Positions 1 to 7,911 of a DNA stretch of 64,000 nucleotides are shown here, piece by piece (position 1 is the stretch's first letter; each line of letters starts with the position of its first letter). The stretch covers positions 372,001-436,000 of the forward strand of contig DFBJ01000012.1 of assembly GCA_002366565.1 (NCBI GenBank), read 5' to 3'. Made by a program: the position numbers and the translations under genes. The notes below the pieces were generated by a model. That model was given only the letters and a program-made list of their open reading frames with translations, did not search any database and had not been told where the DNA came from. Origin of the DNA: Bacteriovoracaceae bacterium UBA3083. Its GTDB lineage: Bacteria; Bdellovibrionota; Bacteriovoracia; Bacteriovoracales; Bacteriovoracaceae.

Positions 1-908
1 TACAAAAAAATTTAAAACACAAAAGAAAATGGGCCAAGAGAAATCAAATAGAATGTTACAGGCTCTATGATAAGGAAATCCCACAATACCCATACCTGAT
101 AGATATCTACAAAGATAAGGTACTTGTCTATGATAGAAGAATTGATAAAATTGACGCCAACAAGCCTGAAAACTATGATCAAATGATCGAGGCCTTAAGT
201 GAGTTATTTGAAATCAATCCTAATGAAATTATAATTAAAAAGAGAATTATCCAGACGAAAGAACAGAAGTACGAAAAGCTCGACTCAACAAAGAATAGAT
301 TCGTAATTCAAGAAGGACCAGCGAAGGCATTAGTCAATCTTCATGACTACCTAGATACAGGTCTCTTTCTTGATCATAGACCAATGCGATTTAAAATGTC
401 TAAATTAGCAGCGAGTAAGAATATGTTAAATCTATTCTCTTACACGAGTATGGTTTCTGTACACGCAGCACTAGCAGGCGCAACGACAACCAATATAGAT
501 ATGTCTAATACCTACCTCCAATGGAGCAAAGATAACTTCATAGCAAATGAAATTGAACTAACTAAGCATTCATTCATCAGGGCCGATGTCTTCACTTATT
601 TAAAAGAGTATAAAGGAGATAAGTTTGACTTAATCTTCCTAGATCCCCCCACTTTTAGTAACTCTAAAAAAATGGAAAATACTCTTGATATAGAAAGAGA
701 TCAAAAAGAGCTCATAACGGGATGTATGAATGCTCTTACAGATGATGGTCTACTAATATTTTCAAATAACAAACGTGGATTTAGGCTCGAGCAAGAGATC
801 TTAGACATTTATAATGTTAAAGATATTACTAAAGTTACAATCCCTGAAGACTTTAAGGATAATAAAATCCACGTATGTTTTGAGATAAGAAAAAAGCTTA
901 AATCATAA
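1..908 (+). CDS. rlmL: 23S rRNA guanine-N7/N2 methyltransferase RlmKL, C-terminal part (5' end outside window)
   Basis: The reading frame is open from base 3, with no stop before an ATG at 183, so the gene starts upstream of the window and that ATG is internal. The codons before it read as the family's linker (WAKRNQIECYRLYD at about bases 30-71). The rest is the C-terminal SAM-dependent methyltransferase domain: a dimethylated-RNA-type LDHRPMR stretch, a SAM-binding strand before the NIDMS acidic loop, and the catalytic motif IV DPPTFSNSK. In RlmKL this domain makes m7G2069 in 23S rRNA and the missing N-terminal half makes m2G2445; it acts on the large subunit in the cytoplasm. It ends 6 bp inside the convergent PurE-like gene. 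I cannot tell whether the N-terminal RlmL half is present or whether this is a stand-alone RlmK/RlmI-type protein. Confidence 0.88.
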   Translation, partial: QKNLKHKRKWAKRNQIECYRLYDKEIPQYPYLIDIYKDKVLVYDRRIDKIDANKPENYDQMIEALSELFEINPNEIIIKKRIIQTKEQKYEKLDSTKNRFVIQEGPAKALVNLHDYLDTGLFLDHRPMRFKMSKLAASKNMLNLFSYTSMVSVHAALAGATTTNIDMSNTYLQWSKDNFIANEIELTKHSFIRADVFTYLKEYKGDKFDLIFLDPPTFSNSKKMENTLDIERDQKELITGCMNALTDDGLLIFSNNKRGFRLEQEILDIYNVKDITKVTIPEDFKDNKIHVCFEIRKKLKS

Positions 909-1619
909 GAATTTACTTAAAAACTTAAGAGCATTTCTTGGATTATTTATTCCAAACCATATTCCGCCATGGTCAATTGTATTTAAAATACGAATACTAT
1001 GTGCGGGGCTATTCTTCTCACTATTTGTAAGTAAAGGTACATATAGAGCATTGTTAGCAACTTCAAGATTATGATCACTATGAACTAATACAATATTCAT
1101 AAGGGATTCATCAATAGAGTTAGACTTCTTAACTTCAAGGCCCAAGTGCAGAGCATATTCTTCGAGTCGTGAATACTCTTGAATAGCGTACTCATGACTC
1201 TCAACATCTTGGCTAAGAACTATATTTATAACTCTAGAATTCTTGGATGCAACTTCACCTAAAAAAGAAGTAAATGAGGCCATACTCTTTGGTGAAACAG
1301 CACCAACTGGAACTTCTAAGGGTGTTTGAACGATTGACAGAAATGCATCGAGGCCACCAAAGAAGTTTGGTACCGGCACTCCAAAAACAGGCCGATCAGT
1401 ACAGGTAGCACAAATTGAAGGAAGAGCAATTCCATGCCCTGCTCCAACTAGAGCAAAATCAAAGTCATTTTTCTTTAGACGATTTACGACTTTATCTAGG
1501 TCGCTATGAACTGAGAGTGTTTCAAAAGAGACATTAAAATTAGGTTCTAAATACTCAAGAATATCATTGTAAATATACTCATCGCTTTCACTATCAAACA
1601 ATACCAGAACACTTCTCAT
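903..1619 (-). CDS. PurE-like (AIR carboxylase family) protein with C-terminal extension
   Basis: A 238-residue protein. Residues 1-125 follow the PurE fold: an N-terminal strand ending in DSESD (family: GSDSD), a SVHSD segment where PurE has SAHR, then GAGHGIALPS followed by GVPVPN, GGLDAFLSIVQ and VPVGAVS, the last three matching the PurE core closely. Authentic PurE interconverts N5-CAIR/AIR and CAIR in purine synthesis. The glycine loop here differs, because PurE has GGAAHLPG and the His has moved. About 110 extra residues follow, containing HGGIWFGIN and a PurE-like tail (NPRNALKFL). It may be a true PurE of a divergent class or a paralogue with another carboxylase/mutase role; no other pur gene lies nearby. 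Start: ATG at 1619, preceded by a weak AGGAG-like stretch. Confidence 0.62.
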   Translation of the reverse strand: MRSVLVLFDSESDEYIYNDILEYLEPNFNVSFETLSVHSDLDKVVNRLKKNDFDFALVGAGHGIALPSICATCTDRPVFGVPVPNFFGGLDAFLSIVQTPLEVPVGAVSPKSMASFTSFLGEVASKNSRVINIVLSQDVESHEYAIQEYSRLEEYALHLGLEVKKSNSIDESLMNIVLVHSDHNLEVANNALYVPLLTNSEKNSPAHSIRILNTIDHGGIWFGINNPRNALKFLSKFL

Positions 1620-1694
1620 AACTTACTCCTAAATATAAAGATATTTTATTTTAACATCAATAATAGTTATAAATATAATAAAAATGTTAAGGAA

Positions 1695-2597
1695 CTAATT
1701 ACTAATTGCTGTGAAGTAGATATAATCTGTGTAAGTACCCGATAATTTGTTAGATGTACTTAACAGGGATATATCAACCTCTATAACTTCACCATTTTGG
1801 CTTGCTGAGCTTGATGCATATATTTGCTTAGGAGAGCTCTTAGAGCCTACGAGACTCATATTAGAGCCATTTACAGAAAAGTTATAACCAACTTTATAAG
1901 ATGAATTTTCATTATGAGCAAGGCTACCATCATACTCACTTGAGACGTTTATTCTGTAACCAGTATTAGACTTTACAATTAAATCAAAACTTCTCATTTT
2001 CCCAGCCGTCATTGTTCCAAAATCAAGAGAGTAAGATGTTTGATTTTCATCATATTGACCACCTCTTCCAACAAGAGAAATATTTACATCTGATTGTACA
2101 TTCAAGTTAGTAATTAAATTACTACTAGATCCTCCTGTATTATTTCCACGAGGATAAACCTGTACTTGAGTAGTGTCAGTGTAGAGTCCATTCTCAAGAG
2201 ATGTAGAATTTCCCCAATATGGAAGACGAACATAGAGTGTTATTTTTTTAAAAAAATTGTCCATTTTAAATCTAACTCTTTGATTATTATTTTGAGCATC
2301 ATTTACACTTCTAAGAGCTGTGGAAGTAGAGTCATCATTATAGATATTATAATTAAGTGTACTTGTTCCATTATAAAGCTTTCTTGAATAAGAATTAGCA
2401 CTGCCTGAGCTGACACCAAGATCAAATTGTTTACATTGATTTGATGTGGTAAAACGATAAATATCAACATCTACCGCAATGCTCTGATCAACAGTAACCT
2501 GAGAAAAATCTACACTTCCTACTCTAACGAAAAGAGGACAATAGTCCGCAAAAGCATTAGTTGAAAAAAGAATAAGAAAGAATATTAATAATCTCAT
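1695..2597 (-). CDS. Spore-coat-U-like fimbrial tip/adhesin subunit
   Basis: A 300-residue protein with a Sec signal peptide (about residues 1-17, ending AFA) and an all-beta, Ser/Asn-rich body. The C-terminal half has hallmarks of the spore coat U (SCPU) fold: GYRINVSS about two thirds along and a closing GTYTDYIYFTAISN strand that mirrors the pilin C-termini upstream. Its gene is last in the fimbrial operon, and its ATG overlaps the usher stop by 4 bp, so it is probably translationally coupled. In archaic (Csu-like) systems the last, two-domain subunit is the tip adhesin: the N-terminal domain binds the target and the C-terminal domain docks into the next subunit. That role is assigned here from position, size and fold pattern; the binding target cannot be read from the sequence. 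Confidence 0.7.
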   Translation of the reverse strand: MRLLIFFLILFSTNAFADYCPLFVRVGSVDFSQVTVDQSIAVDVDIYRFTTSNQCKQFDLGVSSGSANSYSRKLYNGTSTLNYNIYNDDSTSTALRSVNDAQNNNQRVRFKMDNFFKKITLYVRLPYWGNSTSLENGLYTDTTQVQVYPRGNNTGGSSSNLITNLNVQSDVNISLVGRGGQYDENQTSYSLDFGTMTAGKMRSFDLIVKSNTGYRINVSSEYDGSLAHNENSSYKVGYNFSVNGSNMSLVGSKSSPKQIYASSSASQNGEVIEVDISLLSTSNKLSGTYTDYIYFTAISN

Positions 2598-4990
2598 TTT
2601 TTGACCTTAGTTAAATTAATTGCGCCAATATCTACAAAACCAATTGTATTCTTTGGTAGATTAAAAGTACCTGTATAAACATCTTCTTTATAATTTAAAC
2701 GTAATGTATATGGGCCAAACTCAAGACCTTCAATTAAAACTCTCCCCTTTCGATTAGAGAAACTTCCGTAGATAACCTCACCTTGATTATTTAAAACATC
2801 AAAGGTTACAAGAGATGCAGAGATAGAACCTGGAAGATATAAACTTCCAAAGACAGTCATTGCACCTTTAGATTCAAGAGCAATATGAGAGCCTGACTTA
2901 TAAGTAGGAAGAAGGGCAAAGTCCGAAACATTAATTGATAAGCCATCTCGAAGTAATGCACCATCGGCACTTATTTTATAATAGCGATACGGCTGAATTT
3001 TTGAGAGTAAAATATTACTAAAAAGTGAACTGTCCGCAATGGTATCACCACTGCTATTTATTAAAACTTCTTCATCTTGTAAATTATCATCTAATGATAA
3101 AATAGCAAAAGAATCTGTAATTGGTTTTCCAAAACTGAAATGATTACCTGTAAATGCTAGCGCTGTACCAAACTTAATATTTCCTTCGTAAGAGTTCCAT
3201 TGATTTGAAATCCCTTTAACTTTCTCTTGAGAATGTCTTAAACCAACTTCAAATCGTTCGTGATCATATCGACTATCGAATTCAATCGACTGTTGCTGAT
3301 CAGATCTTCTCCCAGTGAATTGATAAGAGAGCCTATCTTCTCTATCTGTTTTTATTTTCTGTAATGAAGCCTGTGTAGTCTTACTTAGAGAGTTATAGCT
3401 CCCGTAAATGCTATGTCCCCTTTCAGGTAAAAACCAGCTAAAGTATGCTGATATTTCAAAACTACTACGCCCATTAACAAGAGTTCTATAAGTAGAAACT
3501 GTATTTATATTAAATCTTCTATTAAAGGTCTTCCCTAAACTTCCTGTTAAGGCCCAACTATTGTTAAATCCTTCATTACTTTCATACTGACCACCAATTC
3601 TGTAGCTATATCCGTAAATATTTTTATTGAAAGCGTAACTAAAAATATTCTTGTCATAGCCTAAAGAAGCGAACTCATCGACTAATTTAAACTTTTTATT
3701 TCTATGTTCAATACCAAAAAGGTGCCCAGAAGCAGCAACACCTATAACTCTTTGATCTAAGAAGAAATACTCTCCCTTTAAAGAGAGACCAAACAAGCTA
3801 TTTTGATTTGTAACAGCTTGCTGTACTTTTATCTGACCAAACCTGGTAGAGAAAACTTGATCAGAACCTAGGAGTTGAGATGATCTATCTGCCTGAAAGA
3901 AAGAACCAACAGTTAGGCTATCAGTTATCCCTCTTCTATAAAAACCAGTATAGATATATTCGTCTTCGAGATATTCTCTTTCTTCGTCTAAAATTTCACT
4001 TTTCTTTCCTACTCCAAAATAAAAATCAGATAGCCCTACCTTAAGTAAGTCTTGGCTAAATGCTGCAGGAATAATAATCTCATCAACACGACCTAAATCA
4101 GACTCGATTACGAGTTTTATTTCATTCAGACCTTGAATAAGTGGAAGATCTTCTAGCTTATGAGTTCCTGCGTTTAGTTTTAAAATGTTAATTAATGTTC
4201 CATTTACAAAAACTCTAACTGTAGAAGACTCTCTTAGATCAAACTCAGCTTTTCCTCTTGGCACTGTCGTATCATAGGGCCTAAGAGAGAAATCTTTCCC
4301 GTAACTTGCCCCAAGAATACTTATTCCGGATAAATAGTCTGTAGAAGGAGTTGTACTATCTCCTATAGAAAGCCTGGTTGTTTTTTTCTGAAAATCATAG
4401 AGCAGTCGCGTACTTTTACGATTTAGCTTACTATCTTTATACGTATGGGAAGATTCAAGAACTATACCTTTAAAGTTTAAGTTTGGAAGAATATCCAATT
4501 CATCAGAATTATCTCTACTCATATTATGAAAGTAAGGACGATAATAATAAAGATTTGTATAAAAAGAAAATTCGCTTGGCCTAGTTATTTCATTTACCCA
4601 AAGAGGTTTATACTCTAGATCAAAACTCGTAGTCTTCTCTTTTACAATATCTGGATTAAAGTAGACTTCAATATAAAATTTCTCTTCATTTAATACGAGA
4701 GATACCCCTAAGTTCTTAAGTGTATCGAGAGTCATTTCTGAATCAGTTAACTTCACTTGCTCTTTTACAAATTCAGAAAAGATCTTTCTACTATTTAAGA
4801 CAGAAACAGGCTTATTTGCTGTGAACTTTACTGGAGACTCTCCAATTTCACTATTATTAAATACAAATGAAGTTGGTACCCACCTAGACTTAACTTTGAA
4901 CATCTTAGAAAAAATTTCAGCTTCAGTCTGAGCGTTAACAGCGCTACAAAGATTTAGAAACAGAATTGTTAAAAAGACTTTAATCAGCAT
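2594..4990 (-). CDS. Outer-membrane fimbrial usher (FimD/PapC family, archaic type)
   Basis: A 798-residue protein with a signal peptide (cleavage near VNA-Q). It shows the expected usher order: a periplasmic N-terminal domain, then a beta-barrel region whose plug-proximal part contains YGKDFSLRPYDT, PRGKAEFDL and an AGTHKLEDLPL-type stretch, and C-terminal plug-in-like domains with an LPTYKSG segment. Ushers receive chaperone-subunit complexes and polymerise and secrete fimbriae across the outer membrane. The length fits the archaic/sigma class, which is shorter than gamma ushers. It overlaps the chaperone gene upstream by 11 bp and the tip gene downstream by 4 bp, indicating one transcript with coupled translation. 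No sign of damage was seen. Confidence 0.9.
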   Translation of the reverse strand: MLIKVFLTILFLNLCSAVNAQTEAEIFSKMFKVKSRWVPTSFVFNNSEIGESPVKFTANKPVSVLNSRKIFSEFVKEQVKLTDSEMTLDTLKNLGVSLVLNEEKFYIEVYFNPDIVKEKTTSFDLEYKPLWVNEITRPSEFSFYTNLYYYRPYFHNMSRDNSDELDILPNLNFKGIVLESSHTYKDSKLNRKSTRLLYDFQKKTTRLSIGDSTTPSTDYLSGISILGASYGKDFSLRPYDTTVPRGKAEFDLRESSTVRVFVNGTLINILKLNAGTHKLEDLPLIQGLNEIKLVIESDLGRVDEIIIPAAFSQDLLKVGLSDFYFGVGKKSEILDEEREYLEDEYIYTGFYRRGITDSLTVGSFFQADRSSQLLGSDQVFSTRFGQIKVQQAVTNQNSLFGLSLKGEYFFLDQRVIGVAASGHLFGIEHRNKKFKLVDEFASLGYDKNIFSYAFNKNIYGYSYRIGGQYESNEGFNNSWALTGSLGKTFNRRFNINTVSTYRTLVNGRSSFEISAYFSWFLPERGHSIYGSYNSLSKTTQASLQKIKTDREDRLSYQFTGRRSDQQQSIEFDSRYDHERFEVGLRHSQEKVKGISNQWNSYEGNIKFGTALAFTGNHFSFGKPITDSFAILSLDDNLQDEEVLINSSGDTIADSSLFSNILLSKIQPYRYYKISADGALLRDGLSINVSDFALLPTYKSGSHIALESKGAMTVFGSLYLPGSISASLVTFDVLNNQGEVIYGSFSNRKGRVLIEGLEFGPYTLRLNYKEDVYTGTFNLPKNTIGFVDIGAINLTKVKK

Positions 4991-5684
4991 TCACAAATTC
5001 AATTCGATAGGGTTTCTGTACATTGACTTCTTTTGGAGGAATGAATGAGAAAGACCTCTTAGTTTTAGCTAAGATATTTTCTCCTTTAATTCCTTCTAAG
5101 TTAGTAACAGGAAAGCTTTGATCTTCTTGATAAACAGTCAACGTTGGATTTAAAAGTATTTGGTGAATATTACCTGTATTTTCTAATTCAAATGTAATCG
5201 TCGATAGATCTTTCTTAGTTTTAGATGAGATGACATTTAATTTAGACTTTCCATCCTTAGGTGTAACATAAAGAGCTGCTACATAACGAAGTAATATCTT
5301 TATATCAGTCTTACTATTTTTATTCTTTGCAATATCAATTGGTAATTGCTCAGCAATTAAACGATACGCTTTCTCAAGATCTTTAACTTCACCTTTTAAC
5401 CATCGAACTTTGATGACTCTTTTCTTTTTAGCACCTAGAACAAGTTGATCTGGAAAGATTAAGAAATCATCAGTCTCAGGTTGCTCTTCTGAGCCATCAA
5501 GCTTCATCTTTCTTACTCTCATATCAAGCTGTATAGCAATAGGTTGATCAGAATCGTTAAAGACAGTAAACAGAGCAGTCTTAGTTTTATTAGTTGCTTC
5601 TATGGTGTAACTCATAGGCATGAGTTTAAAAGCATAAGTGTTAGATAGGATAAAATATAGAAATAATATAGTTAGATTTTTCAC
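4980..5684 (-). CDS. Periplasmic fimbrial chaperone (PapD/CsuC-like)
   Basis: A 234-residue protein with a signal peptide (ends TYAF) and the two Ig-like domains of a PapD-type chaperone. The N-terminal domain carries the conserved F1 to G1 edge, with FLIFPDQLVLGAKKKRVIKVRW giving the basic and hydrophobic subunit-binding strand, and the linker YRLIAEQLPI is characteristic of the family. It holds subunits in the periplasm by donor-strand complementation and delivers them to the usher. It lies downstream of a terminator that follows pilin A, so it is probably transcribed at lower level than the pilins, and it overlaps the usher start by 11 bp. Confidence 0.9.
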   Translation of the reverse strand: MKNLTILFLYFILSNTYAFKLMPMSYTIEATNKTKTALFTVFNDSDQPIAIQLDMRVRKMKLDGSEEQPETDDFLIFPDQLVLGAKKKRVIKVRWLKGEVKDLEKAYRLIAEQLPIDIAKNKNSKTDIKILLRYVAALYVTPKDGKSKLNVISSKTKKDLSTITFELENTGNIHQILLNPTLTVYQEDQSFPVTNLEGIKGENILAKTKRSFSFIPPKEVNVQKPYRIEFVNAD

Positions 5685-5730
5685 TAGATAATGATAGCCT
5701 CTGAATCAGAAAGACTCAATAACAAATAAT

Positions 5731-5753
5731 TAAAAAGGGCCTATCATGGCCCT
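5731..5753 (-). terminator. Rho-independent terminator after pilin A
   Basis: Read on the minus strand, a 6-bp AGGGCC/GGCCCT stem with a 6-base loop is followed directly by a run of T and then AATT. It sits between the pilin A stop and the chaperone start. Partial termination here would give the usual excess of pilin over chaperone and usher. Confidence 0.75.
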
Positions 5754-5760
5754 ATTTAGT

Positions 5761-6231
5761 TTAGTTTGCTTGTATTGTGAAAGTTACAGTATCGGAATAT
5801 GTACCTTGTGTAAGACTAGCTGCTGATTGACCAGTATAAGATATTTCAACATCACTAGAGTAACTATATACTCCACCTGTTGACTCACTCTTAACTTCAG
5901 TATCAGATTGAGCAAGAGTTACATCAGAACCATCGTACTTCATTGCATATGAAACTTCATCTAATGAACCATTTTTAAGTAGACCACCATTTGCTGTTCT
6001 AACTAAGATTTTATATCCAGTATTTGAGTTCGTTTGTTCAGAAACTTCTGCAACTTTTAAATCAGTTTCAGTTGAAGTCAGATCTAGACTGTTATTAACA
6101 CCACTTTCTGGAGTAACAGAAAGCGAAAGAACTTGATCAATTGTCCCCTGAAGTAAAAGTGTTCCTTGTGTTGCTGCAAATGAGCTAATAGACATTAGTG
6201 ACAAAGTTGATGCTATAAATAATTTCTTCAT
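5761..6231 (-). CDS. Fimbrial major subunit A (SCPU-type pilin)
   Basis: A 156-residue protein with a clear signal peptide (cleaved after SSFA) and a mature N-terminus ATQGTLLLQG, the donor-strand-like extension. The core has SNTGYKILVRT and YDGSDVTL and the protein closes with LTQGTYSDTVTFTIQAN, the spore coat U/archaic pilin C-terminal signature. It is a close paralogue of pilin B (6709-7185), sharing most of the core and the same last 16 or so residues. Its own terminator follows and a sigma70-like promoter with an SD (GGGAG) precedes it, so it may be expressed separately from pilin B. It is probably the structural shaft subunit. Confidence 0.8.
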   Translation of the reverse strand: MKKLFIASTLSLMSISSFAATQGTLLLQGTIDQVLSLSVTPESGVNNSLDLTSTETDLKVAEVSEQTNSNTGYKILVRTANGGLLKNGSLDEVSYAMKYDGSDVTLAQSDTEVKSESTGGVYSYSSDVEISYTGQSAASLTQGTYSDTVTFTIQAN

Positions 6232-6254
6232 AATTCTCCCGTATAGAATAGTTA

Positions 6255-6282
6255 TTTATAGTATATACAAACTATATGCCAA
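6255..6282 (-). promoter_or_regulatory. Putative promoter of pilin A
   Basis: On the minus strand TTGGCA (6282-6277) and TATAAA (6260-6255) are separated by 16 bp, about 24 bp before the start codon. The upstream half also reads TGGCAT-N5-TTG, a pattern repeated upstream of pilin B. The call rests on sequence match only. Confidence 0.4.
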
Positions 6283-6375
6283 AGAAAGGGAGGAAGATTT
6301 GTACTATCTAGGTCCCACTATGACCCTAAGAGTGCCAAAGTGAGTATAAGGGTAGTATCTTATTGTTTAGTATTA

Positions 6376-6633
6376 TTAATTTGCAGCAATTTCTAGAACT
6401 TTAAATGAGGAGTTATTTGAGTCATTAGATTTTAAATTTTTAGACTTAAAAAAGTAGGGTCTTATTTTTTTCTTATAGGGAGCGTTCGAGATTATTCTCA
6501 CATTATTATTTTCATCAAGCCTGTAGTCGATATTTACACCTATCTTTGAAGATAACTGTAGAGAGCCAGTTGTTGCTCCATATGAAAAGAAAGGTAAAAA
6601 TAAAAGAGAATAAGCAGCTATTAGTTTTATCAC
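6376..6633 (-). CDS. Half-length fimbrial-subunit-like secreted protein
   Basis: An 85-residue protein with a signal peptide (ends SYGA) and a mature start ATTGSLQLSSKIG, which is the same pattern as the pilins' ATQGTLLLQGTID. It ends in LEIAAN, like their FTIQAN. The middle of the pilin fold is missing: there is no GYKI core and no YDGSDVTL. A good SD (AAGGAG) precedes the ATG. The gene lies between the two full pilins in the same orientation, downstream of the pilin B terminator. It could be a decayed third pilin still in frame, or a real mini-subunit (for example a donor-strand-only cap or terminator of the fibre). The high Asn/Lys content of the second half favours decay, but no stop or frameshift proves it. 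Confidence 0.55.
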   Translation of the reverse strand: MIKLIAAYSLLFLPFFSYGATTGSLQLSSKIGVNIDYRLDENNNVRIISNAPYKKKIRPYFFKSKNLKSNDSNNSSFKVLEIAAN

Positions 6634-6660
6634 GATTTACTCCTTAGAGTATTATCGGTC

Positions 6661-6698
6661 AAAAACGGGTATACCTGACCTTAAAAGTCAGATATACC
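6661..6698 (-). terminator. Terminator after pilin B
   Basis: A 12-bp inverted repeat with one mismatch (6668-6679 with 6687-6698, 7-base loop) starts 10 bases below the pilin B stop. On the minus strand it is followed by CGTTTTTG. It separates pilin B from the mini-subunit gene. Confidence 0.65.
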
Positions 6699-6708
6699 AA
6701 AAATTCAA

Positions 6709-7185
6709 CTAGTTAGCTTGAATAGTAAATGTAACCGTATCGGAATAAGTGCCTTGAGTTAGGGCAGCAGCTGATACACTCCCCGCAATTGTAACTGCAA
6801 CATCACTATTATTATCATAGACTCCACCTGTAGTAACACTCTTAACCTGTTCATCTGTATCAGAAAGAGTTACGTCAGAACCGTCATATGACAGAGAGTA
6901 CTGTACACTGTCTAGTGTCCCATTCTTTAAAAAACCTGCATTAGTTGTACGTAAAAATATTTTATATCCAGTATTTGAGTTCGATTGTTCGTTAACAACA
7001 GCAACTTTCCTATCTGATTCACCAGCGACGAGATCCAAAGAATCGTGAACTCCTACCTCAGGCGTCACAGTAAGGGAAAGAACTTGATCAATTTGACCTT
7101 GTAATAAGAGAGTTCCTTGAGTTGCCGCGAATGCCGGTGCAGATAATAAAGCGAAAGCTGCAGATGTGATTAAAAAGTTTTTCAT
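6709..7185 (-). CDS. Fimbrial major subunit B (SCPU-type pilin)
   Basis: A 158-residue protein with a signal peptide (ends PAFA) and a mature start ATQGTLLLQGQIDQVLSL. Its core contains SNTGYKIFLRTT, LKNGTLD and YDGSDVTL, and its C-terminus GTYSDTVTFTIQAN is identical to that of pilin A. The two paralogues differ mostly in the charged loops (residues 45-60 and 110-140), as expected for surface-exposed variation. It is first in the fimbrial set and has its own upstream region of about 175 bp, an SD (AGGAG) and its own terminator, so it is likely to be the most highly expressed subunit. Which of the two forms the main shaft cannot be decided from sequence. Confidence 0.8.
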   Translation of the reverse strand: MKNFLITSAAFALLSAPAFAATQGTLLLQGQIDQVLSLTVTPEVGVHDSLDLVAGESDRKVAVVNEQSNSNTGYKIFLRTTNAGFLKNGTLDSVQYSLSYDGSDVTLSDTDEQVKSVTTGGVYDNNSDVAVTIAGSVSAAALTQGTYSDTVTFTIQAN

Positions 7186-7236
7186 AATTTTCTCCTACTA
7201 ATAATGATTAAAGTAAATCGTAACTAGCTTTATATC

Positions 7237-7252
7237 TTCAAGAACCATGCCA
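7237..7252 (-). promoter_or_regulatory. TGGCAT-N5-TTG element upstream of pilin B
   Basis: The minus strand reads TGGCATGGTTCTTGAA about 52 bp before the pilin B start. It matches the sigma54 -24/-12 pattern except that the -12 GC is GA. A related but weaker copy sits upstream of pilin A (6266-6281). A TATAAAG lies just downstream, so a sigma70 promoter is an alternative. Confidence 0.3.
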
Positions 7253-7361
7253 TACCGTGGTGTACTGATACTAACCAATTAGAAAAAGAAATAAGATAAA
7301 ATTGTCTAAACTCTAGTCGATCGCTAATTGACTTGACGAATAATTATACAATCTAAATAGA

Positions 7362-7865
7362 TTACTTGATAAAACTTGAAAGCGAGTAATCACCGAGAAT
7401 AGGAATACTTAATAGAGTTAATTCACTCTTTAACCAGCCTACTCCATTAACATTCGGGTGATACCAGAGGTACCCTTTCCATTTACCGTTGTCGGGAATA
7501 ATTTGGATTTTAAAAGAGTCGTAGTACTCTCCGATACTCTCTCTTTGAATAAACTTTACTGTTGCCTTTGTGACCTTAAGGCTACCAATTTCCTCTAAGT
7601 AGATGTAACCTTCTTTATCTGAGAAAATATTAGGAAGAGATTGTTCTACCTCACCTTGAAGCTTACTATCACCAATTGGTATATAAATTTTCTTTTTAAT
7701 CTTATAAGATATTTTTGCGATAAAGGACTCATCGCTAGATTCAAGAGACTCAATTTTTATTTCTCCACCTTTATGATGCTTTCCTTTAGCAATATCATGA
7801 AAAATGACTTCAGCTGATGAGTGGAAAGATAACACTAGCAGTAGTGAGAATAAAAATGTTTTCAT
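7362..7865 (-). CDS. Secreted protein of unknown function
   Basis: A 167-residue protein that I do not recognise. It has a signal peptide (about residues 1-18, ending SSA). The mature part is rich in beta-prone segments, with Lys/Glu-rich strands and a Trp/Tyr-rich patch KWKGYLWYHPNVNG near residue 130. It contains no cysteines and no membrane segment after the signal, so it is probably periplasmic. It lies between another secreted protein and the fimbrial subunits in the same orientation, with an SD (GGAG) that overlaps the foot of the upstream gene's hairpin. A fimbria-associated role is possible, but only position suggests it. Confidence 0.6.
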   Translation of the reverse strand: MKTFLFSLLLVLSFHSSAEVIFHDIAKGKHHKGGEIKIESLESSDESFIAKISYKIKKKIYIPIGDSKLQGEVEQSLPNIFSDKEGYIYLEEIGSLKVTKATVKFIQRESIGEYYDSFKIQIIPDNGKWKGYLWYHPNVNGVGWLKSELTLLSIPILGDYSLSSFIK

Positions 7866-7880
7866 TTAAGCTCCGAAAAG

Positions 7881-7904
7881 TGGGCCATGAGAATGCATGG
7901 CCCA
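7881..7904 (-). terminator. Strong hairpin between two secreted-protein genes
   Basis: A perfect 9-bp TGGGCCATG/CATGGCCCA stem with a 6-base loop starts just after the stop of the 7912-8469 gene. On the minus strand it is followed by ACTTTTCGG, a short T run, so termination may be partial. It also lies just upstream of the next gene's SD. Confidence 0.5.
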
Positions 7905-7911
7905 AATTAGA

